The notes under the pieces were generated by a model, which saw only the letters and a list, made by a program, of their open reading frames with translations, searched no databases and had not been told where the DNA came from. Shown here one piece after another: positions 49,821-59,413 of a stretch of DNA of 64,000 nt (position 1 is its first letter; each line of letters opens with the position of its first letter). The DNA comes from Cetobacterium sp. NK01 (GTDB lineage Bacteria; Fusobacteriota; Fusobacteriia; Fusobacteriales; Fusobacteriaceae): NCBI RefSeq assembly GCF_024506395.1, contig NZ_JANIBO010000002.1:496001-560000 (forward strand), in the 5' to 3' direction. The translations under genes were made by a program, and so were the position numbers.

Positions 49821-51311
49821 TTATTCAACTCCTACTGCATATCTCATTATTTTTTCTTGAGTGAACTCATCTTTAGATAGAGTTCCACTTATTTTGTGTT
49901 CATGGATAACCATAATTCTATCGCTTAGTCCCATTACTTCTGGCATTTCAGAAGATATCATAATAATACTAAGACCTTTTTTCTTTAGCTCATTAATAAC
50001 ATCATAGATCTCTTTTTTAGCACCAACGTCAACTCCTCTAGTTGGTTCATCTAAAATTAAAATTTTAGGATTAGTTAAAAGAGCTTTTGCAATAGCTACT
50101 TTTTGTTGGTTTCCACCACTTAAGTTTTTAATAATTTGATTAGGTGAAGGAGTTTTTACTCCAAATTTTTCAATATATTCATCAACAGATTTGTTTTCAG
50201 CATTTTTATTTAAACCTAATCTAGTTGAGAAGAATTTTAAAGATGAAAGAGTCATATTTTCTTTAACACTTAATCCTAATACAAGTCCATCTCCTTTTCT
50301 ATCTTCTGAAACGTAGGCGATTCCATGGTTTACACCAGATTCAGGAGATTCAATAGAAACCTCCTGTCCCTCTATAAAAACTTTACCAGAGGATTTTTTA
50401 TAATATCCATAAATAGTTTTTACAAGTTCACTTCTTCCAGCTCCCATAAGACCAGCAATACCTAAAATCTCTCCCTTTTTCAAAGTGAAAGAGGCATCTT
50501 TAACATATTTACCACAAAGGTTTTCAACTTTTAAAACCTCAGCTCCAGGAGTTACAGAAACATTTGGGAACTGCTCACTTAAAGTTCTTCCAACCATTTT
50601 TTCAATAATATAGTTTTCATCAATATCTTTAACTTCAGCTTCAGAGATAAACTTACCATCTCTTAAAACAGTTATATCATCACAAATAGCAGGAATCTCT
50701 TTTAATCTATGAGATATGTAAATAATACTTTTCCCTTCTGATGTAAGCTCTCTAATAACCTTGAAAAGACTTTCAGTTTCCTTATCAGTTAATGCATCTG
50801 TAGGTTCATCCATAACAATAAGTTTAGCGTTTTGTGAAAGAGCTTTGGCAATTTCAACCATTTGCATCTTACCTATTGTTAAATCTTTTATTAAAGTTTT
50901 TTCACTGTCTTCAACATTAAGAAGATCTAAAATAGATCTAGCTTCTCTATGCATAAGATTCCAATCTATTTTTCCAAAACTGTTTGTAAGTTCTCTTCCT
51001 AAAAATATATTCTCAGTTATACTCATATGTTGAATTAGATTTAACTCTTGGTGAATAATAGCAATACCAGCTTCTTGAGAATCTTTAGTTCCTTTAAAAG
51101 TAACTTCATGTCCATGATAGAAAACAGTTCCTGAATCTTTACTGTAGATACCAGTCATTATTTTCATAAGTGTTGATTTTCCAGCACCGTTTTCTCCCAT
51201 CAAAGCCATAACTCTTCCTTTATAAGCGTTTAAACAAGCACCGTCTAGGGCTTTTACACCTGGGAAAGATTTACAGATATCTTTCATTTGTAAAACAATC
51301 TCTTTATTCAT
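49821..51311 (-). CDS. rbsA: Ribose ABC transporter ATPase, double domain
   Basis: A 496-residue protein with two ABC domains. The first has Walker [10 protein letters not shown] (about 37-45) and Walker [10 protein letters not shown]. The second has the altered P-loop [10 protein letters not shown], the signature [15 protein letters not shown] and [19 protein letters not shown]. This is the usual RbsA pattern, in which the second P-loop lacks the conserved Lys. It powers RbsC with RbsB. It sits one base from rbsD. Confidence 0.96.
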   Translation of the reverse strand: MNKEIVLQMKDICKSFPGVKALDGACLNAYKGRVMALMGENGAGKSTLMKIMTGIYSKDSGTVFYHGHEVTFKGTKDSQEAGIAIIHQELNLIQHMSITENIFLGRELTNSFGKIDWNLMHREARSILDLLNVEDSEKTLIKDLTIGKMQMVEIAKALSQNAKLIVMDEPTDALTDKETESLFKVIRELTSEGKSIIYISHRLKEIPAICDDITVLRDGKFISEAEVKDIDENYIIEKMVGRTLSEQFPNVSVTPGAEVLKVENLCGKYVKDASFTLKKGEILGIAGLMGAGRSELVKTIYGYYKKSSGKVFIEGQEVSIESPESGVNHGIAYVSEDRKGDGLVLGLSVKENMTLSSLKFFSTRLGLNKNAENKSVDEYIEKFGVKTPSPNQIIKNLSGGNQQKVAIAKALLTNPKILILDEPTRGVDVGAKKEIYDVINELKKKGLSIIMISSEMPEVMGLSDRIMVIHEHKISGTLSKDEFTQEKIMRYAVGVE

Positions 51312-51719
51312 TTAGAAAACTACTCCTGACTTTAAAATAATATTTGCATATGGAGTACACTCTCCAGTTCTAACAATTGCTTCACTTTCTTTTGTAATCT
51401 CTTTAAACTCTGTATGAGAAACCTCAACAATTTTAGGGTTCATTCCATTTTTTTGGAAAGTTTCTAAAATTTCGTTGTAAACTTTAGGATTAATAGTTTT
51501 AATTTCAGAGGCTAAAACAATCTCTTCAACCATCATTTCACTTAAAATTGCATCTAAAGTTTTTATAAAGCTAGGGTATCCAGCTTCAATAGCTAAATCT
51601 ATTCTTTTTACACCTTTTGGAAATGGAAGTCCAGCATCACAAAGTGTAATATGAGATGTATGACCTATTTTAGCAATCTCATAAGAAAGTTCACTATTTA
51701 AAAGTTTTCCTTTTTTCAT
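51312..51719 (-). CDS. rbsD: D-ribose pyranase
   Basis: A 135-residue enzyme that converts beta-pyranose ribose to the furanose form for the kinase. MKKGKLLNSELSYEIAKIGHTSHITLCDAGLPFP contains the catalytic His region, and the end reads RTGECTPYANIILKSGVVF, a full family match. It lies between rbsK (3-base gap) and rbsA. Confidence 0.96.
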   Translation of the reverse strand: MKKGKLLNSELSYEIAKIGHTSHITLCDAGLPFPKGVKRIDLAIEAGYPSFIKTLDAILSEMMVEEIVLASEIKTINPKVYNEILETFQKNGMNPKIVEVSHTEFKEITKESEAIVRTGECTPYANIILKSGVVF

Positions 51720-51722
51720 AAT

Positions 51723-52634
51723 CTATTCTCCTTTAAAATTTAATACTTCTTCAAGAGTTGGTATCGAAGTTTGAGCACCAATTCTAGTAACAGATATAGC
51801 AGCAACTTTAGTTCCTCTATCTATAGCTTCTTCAAAAGTTAGACCAGAAGCAAGTCCATTTACAAAACCACCAATGAAACTATCTCCAGCAGCAGTTGTA
51901 TCAATAGCTTTAACTTTATAAGCAGGGAATGATCTTCTCTCTGTTTTACTTATAAACATACATCCTTTACTTCCTAAAGTAACGATAAGTCCTTTAACAC
52001 CTTTGTCTAAAAGGATGTTAGCAGCATTTATTACGCTTTCCTCATCAGTAACAGGTATTCCAGATAAAATCTCTAACTCTGTTTCATTAGGAATTATGTA
52101 ATCAGAATTTGAGATAATCTCTTCATCTAATTTATTAGCAGGAGCAGGATTTAAAATAGTTATTTTTCCAAGCTCTTTAGCTTTCTTTAATGAATATTTA
52201 ACTGTTTCCATAGGGATTTCAAGTTGAGTAACAAGAATATCACAGTTTTTAATAGTATCTAAATGTCTATCTATATAAGAGTTATCCACTTGGTAGTTAG
52301 CTCCTGGAACAACAATAATTCTATTTTGTCCGTTATCTTCTACTATGATTTTAGCAATACCCGTAGCTTCATCACAATATTCTATATTAGAAACATCAAC
52401 TCCATCTTTTTTCATAGAATCTAAAAGAATATCTCCCATACCCTCTTTTCCTATTTTTCCTAGCATAGAAACTGGAGATTTCATCTTCCCCATAGCAACA
52501 GCTTGGTTAGCTCCTTTTCCACCAGGGATTTGCATGAACTTTTTACCTAAAAGAGTTTCACCACCACGAGGTGCTCTTTCACAAATTGTAACTAAATCCA
52601 TGTTAATGCTTCCAACAACAACAATTTTTTTCAT
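51723..52634 (-). CDS. rbsK: Ribokinase
   Basis: A 303-residue PfkB-family kinase that makes ribose 5-phosphate. It has VVGSINMDLVTICERAPRGGET, PGGKGANQAVAMGKM, TLGSKGCMFI and the catalytic DTTAAGDSFIGGFVNGL (Asp base in GDS; the common G of TTGAGD is A here). It is the first gene of rbsKDACB, and AAGGAGAT precedes the ATG. No rbsR is adjacent. Confidence 0.95.
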   Translation of the reverse strand: MKKIVVVGSINMDLVTICERAPRGGETLLGKKFMQIPGGKGANQAVAMGKMKSPVSMLGKIGKEGMGDILLDSMKKDGVDVSNIEYCDEATGIAKIIVEDNGQNRIIVVPGANYQVDNSYIDRHLDTIKNCDILVTQLEIPMETVKYSLKKAKELGKITILNPAPANKLDEEIISNSDYIIPNETELEILSGIPVTDEESVINAANILLDKGVKGLIVTLGSKGCMFISKTERRSFPAYKVKAIDTTAAGDSFIGGFVNGLASGLTFEEAIDRGTKVAAISVTRIGAQTSIPTLEEVLNFKGE

Positions 52635-52670
52635 TTTAAAATCTCCTTAAAAAATAATTATTCCGATCAA

Positions 52671-52684
52671 ATAGTGTACACAAT
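52671..52684 (-). promoter_or_regulatory. Short palindrome in the rbs promoter region
   Basis: GTGTACAC (52674-52681), flanked by A/T-rich half matches, lies about 40 bases upstream of rbsK in the leftward promoter region. It may be part of an operator. It is short, so chance occurrence cannot be excluded. Confidence 0.25.
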
Positions 52685-52749
52685 AAGTTTAAAAAATACT
52701 CTATACAATTAATTTAGCACACTAAAAAAGCAATGTCAATAAAATAAAA

Positions 52750-52773
52750 ACTGAAACTTTGTGAAAAGTTTCA
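52750..52773 (-). terminator. Terminator of the gene at 52787-53518
   Basis: CTGAAACTTT and AAAGTTTCAG arms (about 52750-52773) with a 4-base loop, followed leftward by TTTTTATTTTA. Confidence 0.75.
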
Positions 52774-52786
52774 GTAATTTTTAGTG

Positions 52787-53518
52787 TTATTTAGTTGGAA
52801 TAGTTACTTCAACACGATTTTCATATGCATTTTTTAGTGCACCTAAAATATCCCCATGACTGTCTCTTAAACTCATTGTAGCTCCAGCAGTGATATCAGC
52901 AACTTCTTTTTTCTCAGCTTCAGTTAATTTACTATATTTTTCTTTATCTTTTTCATTTCTACTATTTTCTTTTAGAGGTCTACCATTAACGTCTGAATAT
53001 AATTTTGTGAAAATGATTTCTAATTCATCAACTGTTTTTCCCTTGAATTTTTCTTGGAAAAAATCCATTTGTTCATCCCATTCATTTTTAGGATTCATCC
53101 CATAGGTAGCTCCACGCTCTCTTTTAGTTTTCCAATTATCAACTTCATTAGTTGCATTAGCAGGAGTATTTTCAGTTTTACCTACAACTTTTTTTGTTTT
53201 ATGATCAGTTAAGTTATACCCTTCAGTTCCAGGCCAACCTGAAAAATGTGGCATACTTTCACCATCATAATTAGGTGAGCTAACTTCTAAAGCATCGACT
53301 ACAGCATTTATAATTTTTCCATCAGCATCAAAAAGTACAGCAGCATCTACATAGTTAAAGCTATAAACTTGTTGTCCCTCGCTATCTTTACCAGGACCAA
53401 CTCTAAAGTTTGTTGAATGTCCTAAACCTTGATATACTTTTGTTTCAGCTGCAAAAGAGGTTATTGATCCGCAAATTAGAAGGGCGGAAAAAGATAAGGG
53501 TAACCATTTTTTTATCAT
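52787..53518 (-). CDS. Exported protein with FMN-binding-like repeats and a flavinylation-like motif
   Basis: A 243-residue exported protein with a signal peptide (IKKWLPLSFSALLICGSITSFAAETK). It has two FMN_bind-like halves. The first reads VYQGLGHSTNFRVGPGKD..DAAVLFDADGKIINAVVDALEV. The second ends VADITAGATMSLRDSHGDILGALKNAYENRVEVTIP. DITAGAT fits the DxxSGAT-like site at which ApbE attaches FMN to Thr, with Ala in place of Ser. It could be a periplasmic redox protein. The frame opens at a GTG (53527), but AGGAG is placed for the ATG at 53518. It is monocistronic, and divergent from gadB. Confidence 0.6.
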   Translation of the reverse strand: MIKKWLPLSFSALLICGSITSFAAETKVYQGLGHSTNFRVGPGKDSEGQQVYSFNYVDAAVLFDADGKIINAVVDALEVSSPNYDGESMPHFSGWPGTEGYNLTDHKTKKVVGKTENTPANATNEVDNWKTKRERGATYGMNPKNEWDEQMDFFQEKFKGKTVDELEIIFTKLYSDVNGRPLKENSRNEKDKEKYSKLTEAEKKEVADITAGATMSLRDSHGDILGALKNAYENRVEVTIPTK

Positions 53519-53672
53519 TAAAATCACTCCTTTTGAAAATAGAATAGTTGCTAGTTATTACCTATATACTTTATTTTTTTAAAAAAAACAAGAAAAAAAT
53601 TTTTTATAAAGGAATTTCAATAAATAAGAAGAATAATTGAGCATAGAAAATAAATTAAAATAGGAGGTTTTT

Positions 53673-55133
53673 ATGTTACACAAAAGAAAAGTTGGAGAAG
53701 AAAAAGAAAATGAATATCAATTTGCTCCTGACAGTTCAACAACACCATTATTTGGAAGTTATGAATCAGCTCATGTGTTACCAAGAGAAAAAATGAATGA
53801 TAAGGCTATTAATCCAGATATAGCATATAGATTAATAGCAGATGAAATGATGCATGATGGAAATCCAAGATATAACTTAGCAACATTTGTTCAAACATAT
53901 ATGGAACCAGAAGCAAAGCAAGTTATGATAGATGCAATTGCTACAAATGCAATAGATAAAGCTGAATATCCACAAACAACAGAAGTGGAAAAAAGATGTG
54001 TTAATATTATTGCAGATTTATGGCATGCTCCAGCTGATGAAGAATACATGGGAACTTCCACAGTTGGTTCATCAGAAGCATGTATGCTAGGTGGAATGGC
54101 AATGAAGTTTAGATGGAGAAAAAGAGCGGCAGCTTTAGGAATAGATATAAACGCTAAAAAGCCAAATTTAGTAGTAAGTTCAGGATTCCAAGTAGTTTGG
54201 GAAAAGTTTTGCGTATATTGGGATGTAGAATTAAGAGAGATTCCTATGAAATCTTTAGATGAGTTATATCTTGATCCAAAAGATGCAGTAGCAGCTTGTG
54301 ATGAGTATACAATAGGAATAGTACCAATAATGGGTATAACATACACAGGAACATTTGATGATATAGTTGCTCTTGATAAAGAGTTAGAAGAGTATAATAA
54401 AACAGCTAAATTATCAGTGCCAATTCACGTAGATGCAGCTTCAGGAGGTCTATATTTACCATTTGTAAATCCAGAATTACCTTGGGATTTCAGATTAAAA
54501 AATGTAGTTTCAATAAGTACATCAGGACATAAGTTTGGATTAGTTTATCCAGGTCTAGGATGGGTAATGTGGAGAGATAAACAGTATTTACCTGAGGAGT
54601 TACTATTTAAAGTAGCATATTTAGGAGCTTTTGAACCAACATTCCAAATAAACTTCTCAAGACCAGGAAGCCAAATATGGGCTCAATATTACAACTTTGT
54701 AAGATGGGGTAAAGAAGGATATAAAGCTGTACATGAAAAATCAAGAGATGTAGGGTTATTCTTAGTAAAAGGACTAGAAAAATTAGGAATATTTAAAATA
54801 TTAAATAATGGAGAAAATATTCCTATTGTTTCTTGGATGTTAAAAGATGATCCAAAAAGAGCATGGACAGAGTATGATCTATCAGATAGATTAAGATATT
54901 ACGGATGGCAATTACCAGCTTATCCATTACCAAAAAATTTAGAAAATGTAACACTGATGAGAGTTTTAGCAAGAGCTGACCAAAGTATGGAACAAATTTC
55001 ATTACTACTTCAAGATATGAAAGAATCAATAGATTATTTAGATAAACATATGACAGTGAAAAAAGAGATTGAAAAAACTGAGGACCATGTAGCTGGTTAT
55101 ACTCATACAGAAAAAAGATTATTGAAAAAATAG
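53673..55133 (+). CDS. gadB: Glutamate decarboxylase
   Basis: A 486-residue pyridoxal-phosphate enzyme that turns glutamate into GABA and uses up a cytoplasmic proton. It has GTSTVGSSEACMLGGMAMKFRWR, PIHVDAASGGLYLPFV and SISTSGHKFGLVYPGLGW, with the cofactor Lys at about 287. The C-terminus ends in a His-containing tail (DHVAGYTHTEKRLLKK), as in GadB, where it plugs the active site at neutral pH. It is followed by an APC-family transporter gene 20 bases on. GadC and a glutaminase are encoded 6-8 kb downstream on the same strand. Confidence 0.97.
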   Translation: MLHKRKVGEEKENEYQFAPDSSTTPLFGSYESAHVLPREKMNDKAINPDIAYRLIADEMMHDGNPRYNLATFVQTYMEPEAKQVMIDAIATNAIDKAEYPQTTEVEKRCVNIIADLWHAPADEEYMGTSTVGSSEACMLGGMAMKFRWRKRAAALGIDINAKKPNLVVSSGFQVVWEKFCVYWDVELREIPMKSLDELYLDPKDAVAACDEYTIGIVPIMGITYTGTFDDIVALDKELEEYNKTAKLSVPIHVDAASGGLYLPFVNPELPWDFRLKNVVSISTSGHKFGLVYPGLGWVMWRDKQYLPEELLFKVAYLGAFEPTFQINFSRPGSQIWAQYYNFVRWGKEGYKAVHEKSRDVGLFLVKGLEKLGIFKILNNGENIPIVSWMLKDDPKRAWTEYDLSDRLRYYGWQLPAYPLPKNLENVTLMRVLARADQSMEQISLLLQDMKESIDYLDKHMTVKKEIEKTEDHVAGYTHTEKRLLKK

Positions 55134-55153
55134 CTTAAAAAAGAGGTGTACTT

Positions 55154-56449
55154 ATGGAAGAGTTAACAAGTAATAAACTTGGCTTTTGGAGTATTTTCTT
55201 TTTAGGAATAAATTCAATAATTGGATCAGGAATATTTCTTTTACCCAATAAAGCTTATGCAGATGTAGGATTAGCTAGTTTAATAGTAATTTTAATAAAT
55301 GCTATTTTAGCACTATTTTTAGCTCTTTGTTTTGCTGAAACAGCAAGTATATTTGATAAAAATGGATCGTCATTTGTTTATGCTAAGGAAGCTTATGGAA
55401 ATTTTGTGGGATTTGAAATAGGAATTTTTGCATGGTTTATAGGAATTGTAAGCTGGTCAGCAGAAATTCAAGGGTTTTTAACAGCTTTAGGGGGAGTATA
55501 CCCCCTAGCTGTTGATCCTTATTACAATAAGGTTTTCGTTATAGCTATTGGAGTTTTCTTAGGTGTGTTAAATTATTTAGGAGTTAAGTTTTCAAAAATA
55601 TTAAATAATTTAATAACAGTTAGCAAATTATTACCACTGTTACTTTTTGTTTTTGTAGGAATATTTTTTATAAAGGGATCAGATTTTATGCCACTGATTC
55701 CCAAAATAGAGTTAGGACTTTCTACTGGAAATTTAGGAGTGGCTACATTGGTTATATTTTATGCTTTTACAGGATTTGACTTACTAGCTGTAGCAGCAGA
55801 GGATATGGAAAATCCAACTAAGAATTTACCAAAAGCAATAATTTGGGTTATGGTATTCTGTTCAATTTTTTATTTATTAGTTATGATAGTTTGTATTGGA
55901 CTATTAGGTCCTAAATTAGGAATGACATCTGTTCCAATAGCATCAGCAACAGCAGCAGTATTTGGAAGCTCAGGTTTTCTTTTTATTACAATTGCAACGT
56001 TAGTTTCAATAGGTGGAATAACTATAGCACTTTCTTTTATTGCTCCAAGATCAATTCAAGCTTTAGCAGATAGTAAATATGTTCCTGAATTATTTAATAA
56101 AAAGGGAAGATTTGGAACGGCAGGATTTGCAATTTTATTAACAACAGCAATAACAATAAGTTTAGCTTTGTATGGAAATTTTATTTTTTTAGCTAGTCTT
56201 ACAGTTATAGCACGTTTAATTGAATTTATATCAACTGCTGGATCTGTTCTTGTTTTTAGAAAAAGAAAATTAAAAGCTCTGTATAAAATACCATTAGGAC
56301 CTATTGTTCCTATAATTGCAATAGTTCTTTCAATATGGTTATTAAGTCATTCATCTTATGAGAATCTATTTTTTATAGTGATTGGACTTGTTATTGGAGC
56401 TGTACTATATATAACTTATGCAAAAAAACAAATGGAAAAACAACAATAA
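55154..56449 (+). CDS. APC-superfamily amino acid/polyamine antiporter
   Basis: A 431-residue transporter with about twelve membrane spans. The substrate-binding motif in span 1 reads NSIIGSGIFLLPNKAY, as in the basic amino acid/polyamine antiporter group (AdiC, CadB, PotE). FYAFTGFDLLAVAAEDMENPTKNLPKA is the span-6 region. It is coupled to gadB and converges on the agmatine genes. It could exchange agmatine for putrescine, or an amino acid for GABA. The dedicated GadC at 61495 makes the polyamine option more attractive, without proving it. Confidence 0.82.
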   Translation: MEELTSNKLGFWSIFFLGINSIIGSGIFLLPNKAYADVGLASLIVILINAILALFLALCFAETASIFDKNGSSFVYAKEAYGNFVGFEIGIFAWFIGIVSWSAEIQGFLTALGGVYPLAVDPYYNKVFVIAIGVFLGVLNYLGVKFSKILNNLITVSKLLPLLLFVFVGIFFIKGSDFMPLIPKIELGLSTGNLGVATLVIFYAFTGFDLLAVAAEDMENPTKNLPKAIIWVMVFCSIFYLLVMIVCIGLLGPKLGMTSVPIASATAAVFGSSGFLFITIATLVSIGGITIALSFIAPRSIQALADSKYVPELFNKKGRFGTAGFAILLTTAITISLALYGNFIFLASLTVIARLIEFISTAGSVLVFRKRKLKALYKIPLGPIVPIIAIVLSIWLLSHSSYENLFFIVIGLVIGAVLYITYAKKQMEKQQ

Positions 56450-56484
56450 AAAAAGGATGTAATTCTTCAACTACATCCTTTTTT
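56449..56484. terminator. Bidirectional terminator
   Basis: AAAAAAGGATGTA and TACATCCTTTTTT arms around a 10-base loop, between the rightward transporter gene and the leftward agmatine operon. Confidence 0.88.
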
Positions 56485-56486
56485 AT

Positions 56487-57368
56487 TTATTTAAATTTAT
56501 GTTCGCCATCAAGAGTTAAAATAGCGTCATATAGATCTGGTCTTCTATCTCTAAATAATCCCCAGAAAGATCTGTAATCATCAATTGCTTTTAAATCTAG
56601 TTCAGCTATAGCAAATCCTTCTGAATCTCTATCCATTTCTGAAATTTTAGCACCAGTATGATCTGCAATAAATGATGAACCATAGAATTTAACTCCCACT
56701 TCATCAACATATTCTTGTCCAGTTCTGTTAGCACATACTAATGGTGTTAAATTAGCTCCAGCATGACCTTGCATAACTCTTTGCCAGTGATCTTTTGTAT
56801 CCATAGTAGGGTCACTTGGTTCTGATCCAATAGCTGTTGGATAGAATAAAATTTCAGCACCCATTAATGCCATGCATCTTGCAGATTCAGGGAACCACTG
56901 ATCCCAGCATATAGCAACTCCTATTTTAGCATATTTAGTTTCCCAAACTTTAAATCCAGTATCTCCAATATTAAAATAGAATTTCTCTTGGTATCCACTT
57001 ACATCATGTGGTATATGACTTTTTCTATAAATACCTAGAATTTCTCCATCAGCATCTATTATAGCAATAGAGTTATATCTTGCACCATGTTTTCTTTCAT
57101 AAAAACTTATTGGAAGAACAACTTGTAACTCCTTTGCAACTTTTTTAAAATGATTAACTGCAGTATCTAACTCTAACTCTGTAGCAAACTGCATGTATTC
57201 AGCTTTTTCTTTTGCACAAAAATAAACTCTTTCAAAAAGTTCAGAAAGTAATATTATTTGAGCACCTTCTGCAGCTGCTGCTCTAACTTGCTTTTCAGCT
57301 TTTTTTATATTTTCATCAACATCCCATCCAAAAGACATTTGTATTGCTGCTACTTTTACTTTTTTCAT
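56487..57368 (-). CDS. aguB: N-carbamoylputrescine amidase
   Basis: A 293-residue nitrilase-family hydrolase that converts N-carbamoylputrescine to putrescine, CO2 and ammonia. The Glu-Lys-Cys triad lies in LLSELFERVYFCAKE, YRKSHIPHD and VAICWDQWFPE. The sequence PTAIGSEP..DHWQRVMQGHAGANLTPLVCANRTG is characteristic of AguB. The open frame begins at 57434, inside aguA, but AGGAGG and MKKVKVAAIQ fix the ATG at 57368. It is the second gene of aguAB. Confidence 0.95.
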   Translation of the reverse strand: MKKVKVAAIQMSFGWDVDENIKKAEKQVRAAAAEGAQIILLSELFERVYFCAKEKAEYMQFATELELDTAVNHFKKVAKELQVVLPISFYERKHGARYNSIAIIDADGEILGIYRKSHIPHDVSGYQEKFYFNIGDTGFKVWETKYAKIGVAICWDQWFPESARCMALMGAEILFYPTAIGSEPSDPTMDTKDHWQRVMQGHAGANLTPLVCANRTGQEYVDEVGVKFYGSSFIADHTGAKISEMDRDSEGFAIAELDLKAIDDYRSFWGLFRDRRPDLYDAILTLDGEHKFK

Positions 57369-57385
57369 TTTAATCCTCCTTGTTA

Positions 57386-58453
57386 TTAAAAGCTTTTTCC
57401 ATATGGCATTTGTTGAGTGATACAGTGAACACAACCACCACCAAGAATAATAGGCATTCCATCAACAGGAACCACTTTTCTATCTGGGTAAACTTTTTGA
57501 ATTAATTCTAATGCTTTTTTATCAGTTTCTTTAGCATCTCCTCCAAATATAGGAACAATAACTGCTCCTGTTACAGGAAGATAGTTAATATAGCTTAGTG
57601 TTAAAAGCTGCCCATCATAATATCTAATAGGAGGTTTTTCAATTTCAATAATTTCAAAAGGCATTCCACTAGATCTATCTTTAAACTCTTTTAAAGTTTT
57701 CATATTTTCTTGAAAAATTTCATAATCAGGATCGTGTTTATCATAACAAGCTTGAATCATTATGACACCTGGCTTTACAAAACAAGCAGTATTGTCAACA
57801 TGTCCATCAGTTAAGTCGCCATATAATCCAGATTTTAACCAAATAATTTGCTCTGCACCTAAGTATTCTTTTAGAAGAGTTGTAATCTGTTCTTTTGTGA
57901 AATTAGGGTTTCTAGATTGAGTGATTATTGCTGATTCTGTAGTTAAAATAGTTCCTTGACCATCAGAATGAATTCCACCACCTTCTAAAGATAACGGTGA
58001 AGTAAAAATAGGTGTATCATAAAAAATACCTAAGTGATAAGGAACTTTTCCATCGTTATAATGAGGTTGATATTTTTCACCATAAGAATTAAATCGCCAT
58101 TTAACACCAGCAACTTCTTGCTTATCATTTAATAAAAAAGTAGGGCCATTATCTCTAACCCAAGAATCATCAATGGGAAGAGATAAAACCTTTACTTTTT
58201 CTCCACACATCTCTTTAACTTCATTTAAAAGTTCAGCAGGAGCAATCATAACTAACTCTTCGAATTCAGCGATTGTTTTAGCAACATGGGCGTAACCTAC
58301 TTTAGCAGCATCAACTCCATTTGGCCAAATAGAAGTGCCACCATTTTTTCCATCTCTAACGGGCCACTGCATAAAAGTACGTCTTCTTTTTTCCCATTCT
58401 CCAGGCATTCTGTAGCCGAGTTCTTTGGGTGTTTTATCAAAACTTCCAAACAT
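57386..58453 (-). CDS. aguA: Agmatine deiminase
   Basis: A 355-residue guanidino-group hydrolase that converts agmatine to N-carbamoylputrescine and ammonia. It has TPKELGYRMPGEWEKRRRTFMQWP, DDSWVRDNGPTFLL, LEGGGIHSDGQGTILTTESA, GDLTDGHVDNTACFV and ILGGGCVHCITQQMPYGKSF, with the catalytic Cys in HCITQQ. Relatives usually have GGGNIHCITQQ; the N-I to C-V change puts a second Cys three residues before the catalytic one. The ATG at 58453 follows AGGAGGTTTGT. Ammonia release would help acid resistance. Confidence 0.96.
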   Translation of the reverse strand: MFGSFDKTPKELGYRMPGEWEKRRRTFMQWPVRDGKNGGTSIWPNGVDAAKVGYAHVAKTIAEFEELVMIAPAELLNEVKEMCGEKVKVLSLPIDDSWVRDNGPTFLLNDKQEVAGVKWRFNSYGEKYQPHYNDGKVPYHLGIFYDTPIFTSPLSLEGGGIHSDGQGTILTTESAIITQSRNPNFTKEQITTLLKEYLGAEQIIWLKSGLYGDLTDGHVDNTACFVKPGVIMIQACYDKHDPDYEIFQENMKTLKEFKDRSSGMPFEIIEIEKPPIRYYDGQLLTLSYINYLPVTGAVIVPIFGGDAKETDKKALELIQKVYPDRKVVPVDGMPIILGGGCVHCITQQMPYGKSF

Positions 58454-58624
58454 AATACAAACCTCCTAAGTATAAAATAACAATTTATTTAAATTATTCA
58501 TTCTATTTAAGAAATTTCTTTTTTATTTGATAAAAAAACTAATAAAATTTAAAAAGATATAAAATTTCAAGGAAAAGAACATAGATAGCGGAATATTTAA
58601 GTAAAATATAATTGGGTGATAGAT

Positions 58625-59413
58625 ATGGATAATCTAAGAGAGGATTTAACTGTCATTAATGAAAATGACATTTTATATTTAGCAAGTTATGTGGGGAAGT
58701 TGATATTAGAATCAGGAGGAGAAACTTACAGAGCTGAAGATATGGTTGATAAGATCTGTAATCACTATGGACTTGAATCTAACTCTTTTGCTGTGCTATC
58801 GAGTATTTTAACAACTATAAGAGGAAGAGAGAGAAGATTTTTTACAAATATAGAAAAAATTAGAATGAGAACTATAAATGTAGAAAAGATATCTAAATTA
58901 AGTTCTTTAGTAAGGGATATAGAGAGCTACAAATTTAAAGAGTTTTTAGAAAAAGTTAAAGAGATAGATGATGAAAAACCTTATAGATTTTTCTATGTTT
59001 TAATAGGAAACTGTATAGCAGCAGGAGCTTTTGCGTATTATTTTGGTGGAGATAGAGGTAGTTGTATAGCTTCTATAATTGGGGCGATATCAGTGTCTTT
59101 TTTAGGATATTTTTCAGCTAAATTAATGATAAATAAATTCTTTTTAAACTTAGTTGGAGGAATGGCTTGCTCATTTTCAGCATATATCTGTTTTTTATTA
59201 GGAATAATACCTGAAATTTCAGTAACTATAATTTCAACATTAATGTTACTTGTACCAGGAATTGCTTTTACAAATTCAATTCGTGACTTAATAACAGGAG
59301 ATTTGGTTTCTGGAATTGCCAGAGGAGTGGAAGCTTTTATGGTGGGAACAGCCTTAGCTATAGGATCAGGAATAACCTTATCTATAATAAAAACATTAGG
59401 AGGTCTATTGTGA
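58625..59413 (+). CDS. ThrE-type exporter, N-terminal half (DUF1212)
   Basis: A 262-residue membrane protein. A soluble N-terminal part (YLASYVGKLILESGGETYRAEDMVDKICNHYGL..FAVLSSILTTI) precedes about five membrane spans, including SVTIISTLMLLVPGIAFTNSIRDLITGDLVSGIARG, the ThrE signature. In two-gene systems this half works with a small DUF3815 protein, encoded next with a 4-base overlap. It may export an amino acid or dicarboxylic acid such as threonine, serine or succinate. A GTG at 58616 is in frame, but GGGTGAT is placed for the ATG at 58625. Confidence 0.82.
   Translation: MDNLREDLTVINENDILYLASYVGKLILESGGETYRAEDMVDKICNHYGLESNSFAVLSSILTTIRGRERRFFTNIEKIRMRTINVEKISKLSSLVRDIESYKFKEFLEKVKEIDDEKPYRFFYVLIGNCIAAGAFAYYFGGDRGSCIASIIGAISVSFLGYFSAKLMINKFFLNLVGGMACSFSAYICFLLGIIPEISVTIISTLMLLVPGIAFTNSIRDLITGDLVSGIARGVEAFMVGTALAIGSGITLSIIKTLGGLL

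Noticed and set aside
53891-54346. A long leftward open frame (151 codons) inside gadB.
   Set aside because: It is the antisense shadow of a conserved gene, with no ribosome site and no family features.
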